Shown: positions 25,581-34,075 of the stretch, piece by piece
How the letters are laid out: every line of letters starts with the position of its first letter
How positions within the stretch are numbered: position 1 is the first letter of the stretch
Origin: Virgibacillus sp. MSP4-1
GTDB taxonomy: Bacteria; Bacillota; Bacilli; Bacillales; Alkalibacillaceae
NCBI RefSeq assembly: GCF_010092505.1
Contig: NZ_CP048021.1
Span: 1 to 64,000 of the forward strand
DNA length: 64,000 nt
Reading direction: 5' to 3'
The notes under the pieces: generated by a model
Databases searched by the model: none
What the model was told of the DNA's origin: nothing
What the model saw: only the letters and a program-made list of their open reading frames with translations
Position numbers and translations under genes: made by a program

Positions 25581-25602
25581 ATACCTAAAAGGAGTGAGTC
25601 AC

Positions 25603-26022
25603 GTGGACGTTTTTATTAAAAATGGAAAAGTGATTGAGGTATCTGAGGAAGAAGCAAAAGAAATCAGAAATCAGGGAAAACCGGTTACCAAAATCGCAAA
25701 GAATATGACACAGGAAGAATTGGAAGGTTTTAAGAAAGAGAGGTATCGGAAATTTATTAAGCCAATCATGGAGTACAACCAGGAGCAGCTACAAGACAAG
25801 AGGAATGCAGAGAGAAAGAAGGATGAGAAGGTAATGGAAAGTAAAAAAACACTAAGTTTTGAATATGGCATACAGAAAGCTGGTGATGGGTATAAGGTTG
25901 TTAAAACTCTCGGAAACTTTAAAAGTCATGAAGAGGCGCAGCAGGTAATGATTGATTTGGTAACAGGGAAAAGAACGGATACGGAAGTCATAAATCAGCA
26001 CAGTGGTGGCGATGAACAATAA
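25603..26022 (+). CDS. Unknown protein under SAM-riboswitch control
   Basis: GTG 25603 follows AAAAGGAGTGAG at 6 nt and lies just past the riboswitch terminator. Any earlier in-frame start would fall within the aptamer. The 139-aa product (MDVFIKNGKVIEVSEEEAKE...) is charged and mostly helical, with a Lys/Glu-rich middle (EQLQDKRNAERKKDEKVMES) and no cysteines, membrane segment or known metabolic motif. Most genes behind SAM-I riboswitches serve Met/Cys/SAM metabolism or transport. This one gives no such hint, so I assign no function. Confidence 0.72.
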   Translation: MDVFIKNGKVIEVSEEEAKEIRNQGKPVTKIAKNMTQEELEGFKKERYRKFIKPIMEYNQEQLQDKRNAERKKDEKVMESKKTLSFEYGIQKAGDGYKVVKTLGNFKSHEEAQQVMIDLVTGKRTDTEVINQHSGGDEQ

Positions 26023-26088
26023 AAAGTTTCTTGACTTGAAAGAGAATAGCTCCTGCCAAGTTTTCGTCTTCAGTTTTTCACGATTAGT

Positions 26089-26526
26089 TTGTATAAAATA
26101 TCTCACCAGTTTGACGGTGAGAAAAAGCAGGTGCTTGCTATTGATGAGGATGCAGAAAAAATCGCATATTTAAATGGCACAGACCACTCCCGTGTATATC
26201 CAATCGGAGAGATTCTTGATGTACAAATAACTGAAGATGATAACCAGGTTATTAAATCATCAACAGGTATCAGTACATCGGGTGCAATTCTTGGTGGAGC
26301 AATTGGCGGCGGTGTTGGGGCTGTCATTGGCGGTCGCCGTAAGAAACATCGTGTTGAAGATCGGGTAGAACGTATTTCCCTGCACATTGTCGTCAATGAC
26401 ACAAAGGAGCCGGCCATCATATTTGATTTATATAAGGGTTCCTTGAGCCGAAGTGACAGCAGCGTAAAGGAAGCCTATCAAAAGGTGGAGCAGCTGTATG
26501 ATTTGCTGCTGGTTTTGAGAAGGTGA
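26089..26526 (+). CDS. Unknown protein with glycine-zipper segment
   Basis: About 145 residues from TTG 26089, starting MYKISHQFDGEKKQVLAIDED. A glycine-zipper/membrane-inserting stretch near residues 64-81 (SGAILGGAIGGGVGAVIG) is followed by a basic patch (GRRKKHR) and an alpha/beta tail. The frame stays open upstream to 26050 but no ribosome site fits any start, so the true N terminus is uncertain; the gene may be 5'-truncated. Function unknown; similar zipper proteins often sit in the membrane. Confidence 0.5.
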   Translation: MYKISHQFDGEKKQVLAIDEDAEKIAYLNGTDHSRVYPIGEILDVQITEDDNQVIKSSTGISTSGAILGGAIGGGVGAVIGGRRKKHRVEDRVERISLHIVVNDTKEPAIIFDLYKGSLSRSDSSVKEAYQKVEQLYDLLLVLRR

Positions 26527-26674
26527 CTCAAAAATATCCTGAAATTGTTATGAAATATGATTTTTTGATAACACTTACGATTATTTTTCCACTTTGTGCT
26601 CAACCGAACAGATAAAACTCATTTATGTTCATACCATAGATTCAAAAACAGAATTATCCCTTTAGATCCCTTTG

Positions 26675-26703
26675 TTGACGGATTTATGGAAATCGTATAT
26701 CTT
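26675..26703 (+). promoter_or_regulatory. Promoter for the Uma2 gene
   Basis: TTGACG (26675-26680), 17-bp spacer, TATCTT (26698-26703), 62 bp ahead of ATG 26765. This is the only signal I see in the 26527-26764 gap. Confidence 0.45.
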
Positions 26704-26764
26704 ATTTGTAACAGTCAATGGAGAATTTGATTAAGGTGAGATTTTTTAGTAAGGAGGGGGCCTG

Positions 26765-27373
26765 ATGCGTGAAGGTGAGAACAAAAAAAGGGGTAAAAAG
26801 GAATCAGATTTAGTAAAAGAAAGCAACCTTACTTATGATGATTATGCTTCCATTGATGATGGAAATCGCTATGAATTAGCAGATGGTCAATTACAGTTAA
26901 TGAGTCCGGCACCATCTGTGATCCACCAATTATTTAGTTACGAATTGCAAAAGGAGCTTTCCAGGCACTGCGAATCAGAGTATTTCATTATACAAGCACC
27001 CCTTGATGTGATTTTATCATCAAATGAGGTCAGACAGCCTGATTTAGTCCTTGTACATAGAGACCGATTAAGCATTATAAGTAAACGCGGGATTGAAGGG
27101 CCGCCAGATCTTGTTGTTGAAATTATATCACCTTCGACCCTGAAGAGGGATAAGGTCGATAAATTAAAGACGTATGCAAAGTATCAGATACTGGAGTACT
27201 GGTTAGTTGAACCTGAAACAGGTGTCTTAGAAGAGTATAGTTTAGAAGAAGACAAGTATGAATTAGTCGATGTATTTCAAGGTGACAAACAAATTACCTC
27301 CCCCAACCTCCCATGTATTTCCCTCACAATGGCAAAACTCATGAACAACATCCCTGAACATCTGACAGATTAA
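26765..27373 (+). CDS. Uma2-family putative endonuclease (DUF820)
   Basis: A 202-aa protein of the Uma2/DUF820 family, a PD-(D/E)XK nuclease fold. Family marks: YELADGQLQLMSPAPSVIHQ, QPDLVLV (with the PD motif and acidic residue), PPDLVVEIISPSTLKRDKVDK (E-x-[S]P-S plus the lysine), and the YWLVEP turn. The cellular role of these proteins is poorly known; some are linked to mobile elements. It begins with a charged leader (REGENKKRGKKESD). GGAGGGGGCC precedes the ATG. It opens a run of genes of unknown function. Confidence 0.87.
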   Translation: MREGENKKRGKKESDLVKESNLTYDDYASIDDGNRYELADGQLQLMSPAPSVIHQLFSYELQKELSRHCESEYFIIQAPLDVILSSNEVRQPDLVLVHRDRLSIISKRGIEGPPDLVVEIISPSTLKRDKVDKLKTYAKYQILEYWLVEPETGVLEEYSLEEDKYELVDVFQGDKQITSPNLPCISLTMAKLMNNIPEHLTD

Positions 27374-27392
27374 TCATTTAGGAGCTGATAAA

Positions 27393-27455
27393 ATGTATGA
27401 TTACAAAATTAAAAGTATAAGCTGTGACAAAGGTTGTGAAAAGATATGGAGGTGA
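27393..27455 (+). other. Possible 20-aa leader ORF coupled to the next gene
   Basis: TTTAGGAGCTGATAAA precedes ATG 27393, encoding MYDYKIKSISCDKGCEKIWR with a TGA at 27453. Its stop overlaps ATG 27446 of the next gene, an arrangement typical of translational coupling. A small peptide with two cysteines (CDKGC). Confidence 0.3.
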
Positions 27456-28237
27456 ACACATTTGTCCATAAGTTTTCACATCCGGAAGAACGAAAGCAAT
27501 ATTTGGAAATGCTCAAAATAGGTTCTGCATTTGATATGCGTCCGCGAGCACTTTTTCACTATTACGGTCCTGATTTAATTGCTTATAAAAAAAGATATCT
27601 TTCCAATCCACAGGTTAATTATTTCCTCCGTGTATTTTCCGCTTATTTAACGACCCACTTAGAAGATGATTGTCCGGAATCCTGGGAAGAATGTGGCCCG
27701 GAGTTCTGGGAAGAGCTAATCACCGTCTATTTTCCCTACTATATGAAAATCACCTTAGAGCAGAACCAAACAGAAAGCTTTTTCACACAACTATTAAAAT
27801 TTACTCGCTGGCTTGATAAACGTACAGGGTGGTCCTGTTATGAAATCGTTAAGAAATGTATGGAAGAAAACCGGTCTGAATTAACTTCTGTTGAAAGCCT
27901 GTTAAATGACCTTATGTTATACTCTTTTCCTAATCTGCATGAACAGGGCTGGAATACGAGGGCTGCCTTAGAAGAAATAACGGAACAATTAAAAATGTGC
28001 AGTTCTACGGTAGAGAGTTTATTTGAGGTCCGTCAAGTTACGGATACGATGATTGTCCTCTACGACATCGCTGGTGATCGGTCCTATCAGATAAACAATA
28101 TCTCAAAACATATATCCCCGGGAACACTTATATTTGGTGAAATTGGCAGGAAGGGGAGGGAACTTTACTGGATTCTGTTTTTTACACAGACAGTCTATCC
28201 GCCTAAAGCCAAGCAATATATTGTTGTTGGAGGGTGA
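27446..28237 (+). CDS. Unknown 263-aa protein
   Basis: I do not recognise this protein. It is rich in aromatic residues and looks helical in its first ~190 residues (FLRVFSAYLTTHLEDD, ESWEECGPEFWEELITVYF, LLKFTRWLDKRTGWSCYEI). A small beta-rich C-terminal domain follows (VRQVTDTMIVLYDIAG, PGTLIFGEIGRKGRELYW). No membrane span or signal is evident. The start is ATG 27446; a strong GGAGGTGA sits just inside the gene (27448-27455) but no start codon in the right frame lies at proper distance. It follows Uma2 by 72 bp. Confidence 0.65.
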   Translation: MEVNTFVHKFSHPEERKQYLEMLKIGSAFDMRPRALFHYYGPDLIAYKKRYLSNPQVNYFLRVFSAYLTTHLEDDCPESWEECGPEFWEELITVYFPYYMKITLEQNQTESFFTQLLKFTRWLDKRTGWSCYEIVKKCMEENRSELTSVESLLNDLMLYSFPNLHEQGWNTRAALEEITEQLKMCSSTVESLFEVRQVTDTMIVLYDIAGDRSYQINNISKHISPGTLIFGEIGRKGRELYWILFFTQTVYPPKAKQYIVVGG

Positions 28238-28398
28238 AAAGGGGCAAACATTATATCCTTGTGGGTGTCGATAAATCTGGAAATGAACCAAACAAATGTG
28301 AAAAATATATACATGTGTCTGATCTTGTATAATCTGTACAATCCCTGCTGAATTATGTAAGATAAAGGTGTAGATACACAATCACAGGGGGAATGGAT

Positions 28399-28941
28399 AT
28401 GCCGACATTGGAAGAATTGCAACATCAGGTTAAACAGATTGAAGAAAGATACGGAAAAGAATTAGATACCTTTGGAACCAAGAAGGAGTTTAAATATTTA
28501 CCTGAATCGTTATATGATGATGAAACGATTAAGTTTTTAACATCAGGCTTTTTAGAAAATAATACTTGGATGATTGTTTGCACTAATAAGCGAATTTTAG
28601 CCCTTGATAAAGGAATGGTTTTTGGACTAAAACAGCAGGAGATTCCGTTAGATAAAATTAGTTCAGTCAGCTTTAAGAAAAAGATTATGTATGGTGAAAT
28701 TCAAATCGTGACTAGTTCTTCTGAAATTAAAATAGAAAATATTTTTAAAGATCAGGTTGAACTGTTCGTAAAAGCGATTAATGAAGCGCAGGAAGATGCC
28801 AATAATACAAATAATCAGACACAGGCAGTACAGCAGGATGACACGGTAAGCCAAATTGAGAAGCTTGCTAAATTAAAAGATGATGGTATCTTAACAGAAG
28901 AGGAATTTACGGCTAAAAAGAAGCAGTTACTGGGTATATAA
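28399..28941 (+). CDS. Bacterial PH domain + SHOCT domain protein
   Basis: About 180 residues. An N-terminal helix (LEELQHQVKQIEERY) is followed by a bacterial PH-like domain (residues ~35-125: FLTSGFLENNTWMIVCTNKR, ALDKGMVFG..EIPLDKIS, VELFVKAINEA). A disordered Asn/Gln stretch precedes a C-terminal SHOCT motif (IEKLAKLKDDGILTEEEF..KKKQLL). Proteins of this layout are common in bacilli; the function is not defined. ATG 28399 has the correct 7-nt spacing from CAGGGGGA, whereas ATG 28393 abuts it. Confidence 0.8.
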   Translation: MPTLEELQHQVKQIEERYGKELDTFGTKKEFKYLPESLYDDETIKFLTSGFLENNTWMIVCTNKRILALDKGMVFGLKQQEIPLDKISSVSFKKKIMYGEIQIVTSSSEIKIENIFKDQVELFVKAINEAQEDANNTNNQTQAVQQDDTVSQIEKLAKLKDDGILTEEEFTAKKKQLLGI

Positions 28942-28968
28942 TTGTATAAAATCAGGCATGGTGTAATA

Positions 28969-29004
28969 GAAGTGAAACTCAACTTTATGTGTTTCACTTC
29001 TTTT
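28969..29004 (+). terminator. Rho-independent terminator
   Basis: A 10-bp perfect stem GAAGTGAAAC (28969-28978) / GTTTCACTTC (28991-29000) followed by TTTT. The rest of the gap to 29303 is AT-rich with no clear feature. Confidence 0.7.
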
Positions 29005-29303
29005 CGGTGGTCATATTTTCTTTCCATACGACTCATCCCCGTTATCCCCCTGGAGATTAGGCAGCTCCCCCCGCTAATATGTTGTTGGACAGACATAATT
29101 ATATACCTCACTTTTATTACTATCGTTTAAAACTTATATAACTACGTTCACTAAAATTTAAAATACGGTTGGTGTTAGTAAAGGTTTAGTCTAATATTAG
29201 TGATATTATAATATCTTTGTTCTGGATCATGCCCTTATATCATGGAAATCTACTACATATGTTAAAATAAACCTATCATATTTTTCACTTGGGAGCTTTT
29301 AAA

Positions 29304-30413
29304 ATGAACAACCAATCTTACTTTTATAAATTTTTAAAGCCAATATCAAAAGAACTAGCCTACGTGGCCCGAGAGCTGGAAAATAGCATTTTCACAAGCC
29401 CCCGAATGATGCTGACTCATGCCAGGGTGTTCGTGGAAAATATTTTGCAGCAGGTGATGCGTGTGGAAGGTCTGCAGGAAGATAAAAGAATCACTTTAAT
29501 CGAACGAATCGATATTTTAGATGACAGTGGCTATTTAACACCAGAAATTCGGGATGCCCTGCACCATATTCGTAAAATTGGAAATCAGGCGGCTCACGAT
29601 ACAAGGGTATTCCGCTATTCTGAAGCCCTGCTGTCATGGGAAGCGGTATATAAAATTGTGAAATGGTATGTTGAGGTATATGGGCCGGTGGATTTTGAGG
29701 TTCCGGAGTATCAGGATCCATCACCAAAATCCACACAATCCTATGAAATTAGTGAAATCGAATCGCGGCTGAAAATGCTTGAAAATGTACTCGTTTCGTC
29801 TGAGGAGAAGGACGATAGCAGGGAAGCAGACGAGGAAACAGCCGCTGCCACAGAGGTCATTTATGATCAGGTAGAGCCACCAGGATATACAACCATTCGC
29901 ACCCTTACCTTTAGTGATGATCAAGTGGATGTGCCCTATTTTCTACGGGATGTATTCCTCTTACCGCAACGATTTGATAAGTCTGAACGGTTTCTGATCC
30001 GTCTTGGTGCCGAACAGCAGGCAAGAATTATGAGTGAACTTCCGAATAATATTGAAGGCCTGTCCTCCCACGTCAAACGGTATAATGAGAAAAACGAAGA
30101 ACAATTTTTCAATGAACTTAAAGGATTTATTGAAGAAGAAAAGGTACGAAGGCAACTGCTGCTGGAACGGCCAGGTGAGCTGTTTATTTTCTACAAAACG
30201 GATTATATAGTAATCACGGACGAGCTGTCCCAAGTACCACTGAAAGCGGAAAACTTTACGGGAATTCCGAACCTATTAAGACAGTTAAAAGATGACCAGA
30301 TTGAAACCGTTGGCCAGCTGCCGAAAGAGATTGTCATTCTGGCTAAGTATGAGCATGTGGGTGTCGGGACTGTGGAGAAATTGTTTGAGCAGGTAAAGGA
30401 GAAGCAACGGTAA
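29304..30413 (+). CDS. DUF4145-domain protein
   Basis: 369 residues. The N-terminal ~130 residues fit DUF4145, a helical domain of restriction-type and abortive systems (LENSIFTSPRMMLTHARVF, LHHIRKIGNQAAHD). The N-Q-A-A-H-D core is typical. An acidic linker (EEKDDSREADEETAA) leads to a C-terminal region of unknown fold with a helix-hairpin-like end (PKEIVILAKYEHVGVGTVEKL). No nuclease or helicase motif is fused. ATG 29304 has GGGAG 8 nt upstream. A defence role is possible but nothing in this window confirms it. Confidence 0.72.
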   Translation: MNNQSYFYKFLKPISKELAYVARELENSIFTSPRMMLTHARVFVENILQQVMRVEGLQEDKRITLIERIDILDDSGYLTPEIRDALHHIRKIGNQAAHDTRVFRYSEALLSWEAVYKIVKWYVEVYGPVDFEVPEYQDPSPKSTQSYEISEIESRLKMLENVLVSSEEKDDSREADEETAAATEVIYDQVEPPGYTTIRTLTFSDDQVDVPYFLRDVFLLPQRFDKSERFLIRLGAEQQARIMSELPNNIEGLSSHVKRYNEKNEEQFFNELKGFIEEEKVRRQLLLERPGELFIFYKTDYIVITDELSQVPLKAENFTGIPNLLRQLKDDQIETVGQLPKEIVILAKYEHVGVGTVEKLFEQVKEKQR

Positions 30414-30455
30414 GGCAAAGATTAGCCCAAATTCACATTGTAAATATACTTCACC

Positions 30456-30487
30456 AAAAAACACATCAAGCATCTGGTGTGTTTTTT
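30456..30487 (+). terminator. Rho-independent terminator
   Basis: AAAAAACACATCA pairs with TGGTGTGTTTTTT (one wobble), loop AGCATC. Confidence 0.8.
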
Positions 30488-30524
30488 AAACGTTAATAAA
30501 AAGAACTGAATTTGTTCCTTCCCA

Positions 30525-30539
30525 TTAGTGACAGGCACC
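30525..30539. repeat. Partial REP-like repeat, family 1
   Basis: TTAGTGACAGGCACC holds the GTGACAGGCAC hairpin core of the family but lacks the CGACAAAATTCGGG arm. Confidence 0.5.
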
Positions 30540-30542
30540 TTG

Positions 30543-30591
30543 TTGACCGGTATGGTCATATATGCTACAGTTGAGTTGACCACAGCGGTCA
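30543..30591 (+). promoter_or_regulatory. tetR promoter with two TetR-type operators
   Basis: Two perfect palindromes, TGACC-GGTAT-GGTCA (30544-30558) and TGACC-ACAGC-GGTCA (30577-30591), lie 33 bp centre to centre (about three helical turns). TTGACC (30543-30548) with TACAGT (30566-30571) at 17 bp is a fair promoter inside them. Position and symmetry fit autoregulation by the adjacent TetR. Confidence 0.75.
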
Positions 30592-30618
30592 TATTATTGA
30601 TGGAAGGAGTTTATAACC

Positions 30619-31239
30619 ATTAACGCTAGTTTTAATAAATTAAAGACGGAGAAGAAAAATCTTATTATAAATGCTGCTATAAAGGAATTTGTCCGAAATG
30701 GTTTTGATAAAGCATCAACAAATGAAATGGTAAAAGAAGCAAACATATCTAAAGGCTCATTATTTAATTATTTTCATAGCAAGAAAGATCTATATGTATA
30801 TTTAATAGAATACGGAATTCAAGTTATCGAATATCTATATGAACAAATTGATCTTAATGAAACGGATTTATTTAAAAGAATCGAAAATATTGGACTGCAG
30901 AAGTTCCATATCCACAGAAAATTTCCTCACGTATTTGACTTCCTCGCTTCTTCTGTTAAAGAGGAGTCCGCTGATGTAAAAGATATCATCAGGAAAAAAG
31001 TAGATCCAATCTATAAACAGGGAACAGAGATCATCTATAAAAATATTGATTATTCCAAGTTCCGCGAAGATATTGATGTCGAAAAGGCCATTGAAATTCT
31101 GAATTGGACCATGTCTGGATTTGGGGAGAAAGCTCTTCAGCAAATCAACAGCTTTGAAGATATTGATGAATTTGGAAGTCTGTATTTTAAAGAATGGGAG
31201 AGATATTCTGAAATACTGAAGGCTAGTTTTTACAAATGA
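30619..31239 (+). CDS. TetR-family regulator, probable ATT start
   Basis: 206 residues if started at ATT 30619. The N-terminal helix-turn-helix reads INASFNKLKTEKKNLIINAA, then FVRNGFDKASTNEMVKEANI and SKGSLFNYFHSKKDLY, the classic TetR DNA-binding domain. Homologues commonly start MNASF.., which matches INASF with I read as Met. AAGGAG (30604-30609) is 9 nt before the ATT, and no ATG, GTG or TTG lies in frame upstream. Starting at ATG 30727 would delete the recognition domain. The C-terminal ligand domain is unassigned. It probably controls the ABC exporter downstream and itself via the two TGACC-GGTCA sites. Confidence 0.85.
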   Translation: MNASFNKLKTEKKNLIINAAIKEFVRNGFDKASTNEMVKEANISKGSLFNYFHSKKDLYVYLIEYGIQVIEYLYEQIDLNETDLFKRIENIGLQKFHIHRKFPHVFDFLASSVKEESADVKDIIRKKVDPIYKQGTEIIYKNIDYSKFREDIDVEKAIEILNWTMSGFGEKALQQINSFEDIDEFGSLYFKEWERYSEILKASFYK

Positions 31240-31321
31240 AGTAAAACAGGTGCATCGTGGGAATGAACAGTAGGTCCCGTCAAATTTAGAAAAGGGTCAG
31301 GAATTTAAAGCATATCTTTTA

Positions 31322-31337
31322 AATGGAAAATTCCATT
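31322..31337. promoter_or_regulatory. Palindrome upstream of the ABC exporter genes
   Basis: AATGGAA-AA-TTCCATT, a 7-bp perfect dyad within a longer partly symmetric TTAA-flanked stretch, 41 bp ahead of ATG 31378. It may be an operator or a mere hairpin; it does not match the tetR operators. Confidence 0.3.
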
Positions 31338-31377
31338 AATTGAGATACATAATTTCAAAAAGGGGAGTGTCCGTATC

Positions 31378-32259
31378 ATGACTGAAATTGTAAATATTCA
31401 AGGTTTACAAAAAAAGTTCGGTAAGTTTCAGGCACTTAGTGATGTGAACTTCACGGTAAATGCTGGTGAAGTTGTTGGTTTTATTGGACCAAATGGGGCC
31501 GGTAAATCTACAACGCTTCGAATTCTATTAGGGATTATCCAGCGGGATGCCGGTCACGCGGAAATATTTGGCAAGGATGTTTGGAAGGACAGCCTTGAAA
31601 TTCATAAGCGGATATCTTATGTCCCGGGTGATGTCTCTTTGTGGGGAAATCTTACAGGCGGGGAAATGATTGATTTGTTCTTGAAGTTGCATGGCGGGGG
31701 AGATAAGCAAAAACGAGATTACTTAATCAAGCGTTTTGAATTGGACCCAAAGAAAAAAGCAAAGGGGTATTCAAAAGGAAATCGCCAAAAGGTCGGTTTA
31801 ATCGCCGCATTAGCAGCTGATTCTGATTTATATATCCTGGATGAACCAACTTCCGGTCTTGATCCTCTAATGGAGGCAATCTTTCAAGAAGAAGTAGAAA
31901 AACTCAAGGAAAAAGGCAAATCCATTTTGTTATCCTCCCATATTCTGAGTGAAGTTGAACGATTGGCAGATAAGGTAGTCATTATCCGACAAGGTGAGAT
32001 TGTGGAAACAGGGACCCTTGAAGAACTGCGGCACTTGACACGCTCTACTGTAACTTTAACGACAGAAGGTGATGTGGCTGAAATGGCTAGTATCAATGGT
32101 GTATTTGATTTTAAACAAAAAGATAATCAAGCAACATTCTCCGTGGATTCTCAACACCTTGATGATGTTTTAGTCAAAGCAAGTGAATTAGGGGTCAGGA
32201 AATTTGAATCCGTACCGCCGACTCTTGAGGATTTATTCATGCGGCATTATGAAGGATAA
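31378..32259 (+). CDS. ABC exporter ATPase
   Basis: A 293-aa ATP-binding subunit with Walker A GPNGAGKST (~residue 34), Q-loop, an ABC signature in divergent form (YSKGNRQKVGLIAAL), Walker B LYILDEPTSGLDP and H-loop SSHILSE. A C-terminal extension (~210-293) is typical of drug/antibiotic exporter ATPases. It energises the permease starting 24 bp downstream. GGGGAGTG precedes the ATG. It lies behind a TetR regulator, a usual arrangement for exporters induced by their substrate. Confidence 0.93.
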   Translation: MTEIVNIQGLQKKFGKFQALSDVNFTVNAGEVVGFIGPNGAGKSTTLRILLGIIQRDAGHAEIFGKDVWKDSLEIHKRISYVPGDVSLWGNLTGGEMIDLFLKLHGGGDKQKRDYLIKRFELDPKKKAKGYSKGNRQKVGLIAALAADSDLYILDEPTSGLDPLMEAIFQEEVEKLKEKGKSILLSSHILSEVERLADKVVIIRQGEIVETGTLEELRHLTRSTVTLTTEGDVAEMASINGVFDFKQKDNQATFSVDSQHLDDVLVKASELGVRKFESVPPTLEDLFMRHYEG

Positions 32260-32282
32260 ACGGTTTGAAGGGAGGGTGAAAA

Positions 32283-33890
32283 ATGAAGGAAAAGTTTGCA
32301 CGCTGGAATACATTGTTCCTGATCTATTTGAAACGAGACTGGAAAAAAATGATCGTTTGGGTATTAGGACTTGGCTTGTTTTCAGCTTCTTATGTTCCGG
32401 CCTTTGAAGAAATAGCAAAAGGCCAAGGGTTACTGGGCATGTACGAAACCCTGCAAAATCCTGCTATGATAGCTATGCTAGGCCCTACACCCGTTGAAGC
32501 AGCAGGTGATTTTACTTTGGGAGCCATGTATGCACATGAGATGTTACTCTTCTGTAGCTTATTTGCGATGATAATTGCTGTTTTACATGTGGTTAGTCAT
32601 ACTCGTAAAGAAGAGGACTTGGGATTGACTGAACTTGTTCGCTCATTTCAGGTGGGGCGCCAGGCAAATTCTCTGGCTGCAATGATGGAGAGTGTTTTTA
32701 TTAACATTTTATTAGCACTTGTTATAAGTGGGGTTATGATTAGCTTTGGTGCTGATACGATTACTGTTGAAGGTTCTCTTTTATTCGGAGCTTCAATCGG
32801 AATGGCCGGTATTCTCGGTGCTGTGATTGCTCTGGTTATGGCCCAAATCATGTCTGCTTCATCCGGGGCGACAGGATCTGCCCTTGGAATGATAGGACTG
32901 CTTTATATTATTCGTGCGGGGACAGATGTCTCTAATGTAGATTTATCCATGTTTAATCCTTTAGGCTGGACCTATTTAACCTATCCTTTTACAGAAAATA
33001 ATTGGATTCCACTGCTATTTGCCTTCATTTTTAGTTTTATTATGATGGTCATTGCTTTTAACCTTGAAGGAACTCGTGATATGGGGGCTGGTTATCTTCC
33101 TGAAAGAGAAGGTAGAAGTCGTGCAAAGAAATCCCTGCTGTCTGTCCATGGATTATTTATCAAGATTAACAAAGGCGTGATGATTAGCTGGTTTATTGCT
33201 TTTGTTCTCATGGGGGCTGCCTATGGGTCTATTTTTGGAGATATGCAGACCTTCCTTGAAAGTAATGACATTATGAAGGAAATGTTTACTCATTCAGGTG
33301 TTACCATAGAAGAATCGTTCACAGGAACCATTATGATGGTGATGATAGGCTTGGTCTCGATTTTACCGATTGTCATTGTAAATAAACTTTTCTCTGAAGA
33401 AAGCCAACAGCGCTTAAGTCAGATTTATGCTACAAAAGTTACCCGCCGTCAACTTTATTGGAATAATATAGGTTTGGCTATTTCTTCGGGTGTAGCAGGA
33501 ACTTTATTAGCCGTAGTTGGCCTTGGAGGTACGGCTATCGCTTCTATGGGTAACACATTAACGATGGATATCTTTGATTTTCTTGCTGCTGGTTTTAACT
33601 TGTTCCCATCCGTATTATTCTTTACCGGTCTGGCAGCTTTGGCACTTGGTTGGGCACCGAAACTTGGGAAAGTGGTGTATGTATATTTGGCCTATTCCTT
33701 TCTCTTAAACTACTTTGGTCATATATTAGATTTACCTGAATGGTTTTCTAAAACGGCAATTCAAAGCTGGTTCCCCCGAATGCCGATTGAAGATTTTGAT
33801 GGAACAGTTTTCATAACTATAACGGTGCTGAGCGTCGTTTTCATGATTGTTGGTTATTTTGGTTATCATAGACGGGATATGCTTGAATAG
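32283..33890 (+). CDS. ABC exporter permease, polyketide-antibiotic exporter type
   Basis: A 535-aa membrane protein with about 12 hydrophobic helices in two similar halves. The halves begin with RDWKKMIVWVLGLGLF and NKGVMISWFIAFVLMG. This internal duplication and length match the TnrB3-type ABC-2 permeases annotated as exporters of polyketide antibiotics. With the preceding ATPase it would form an efflux pump. The substrate is unknown. Ends at a strong terminator. Confidence 0.87.
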   Translation: MKEKFARWNTLFLIYLKRDWKKMIVWVLGLGLFSASYVPAFEEIAKGQGLLGMYETLQNPAMIAMLGPTPVEAAGDFTLGAMYAHEMLLFCSLFAMIIAVLHVVSHTRKEEDLGLTELVRSFQVGRQANSLAAMMESVFINILLALVISGVMISFGADTITVEGSLLFGASIGMAGILGAVIALVMAQIMSASSGATGSALGMIGLLYIIRAGTDVSNVDLSMFNPLGWTYLTYPFTENNWIPLLFAFIFSFIMMVIAFNLEGTRDMGAGYLPEREGRSRAKKSLLSVHGLFIKINKGVMISWFIAFVLMGAAYGSIFGDMQTFLESNDIMKEMFTHSGVTIEESFTGTIMMVMIGLVSILPIVIVNKLFSEESQQRLSQIYATKVTRRQLYWNNIGLAISSGVAGTLLAVVGLGGTAIASMGNTLTMDIFDFLAAGFNLFPSVLFFTGLAALALGWAPKLGKVVYVYLAYSFLLNYFGHILDLPEWFSKTAIQSWFPRMPIEDFDGTVFITITVLSVVFMIVGYFGYHRRDMLE

Positions 33891-33944
33891 GAGAGAAACA
33901 AAACGAGATGTGGATGCTAACAGATTAGGAAGAAACAATGATCA

Positions 33945-33981
33945 CGCTAATGATGTCCTTTAGGATGTTATTAGCGTTTTT
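33945..33981 (+). terminator. Rho-independent terminator
   Basis: A long stem CGCTAATGATGTCCT (33945-33959) / AGGATGTTATTAGCG (33962-33976) with three G.T pairs, then T5. Confidence 0.85.
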
Positions 33982-34075
33982 GATTTTGATATTTGTGGTG
34001 TGAGGTTAATTTGAACTGATCAGAATTGGGTTGTGCTAAAATGAGGAATAGTACTTTCATAGAGGAGACATCGGA

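Noticed and set aside
25519-25602. Extension of the riboswitch-controlled gene upstream to ATG 25519
   Set aside because: The extra codons lie within the SAM aptamer and terminator; GTG 25603 has the ribosome site.
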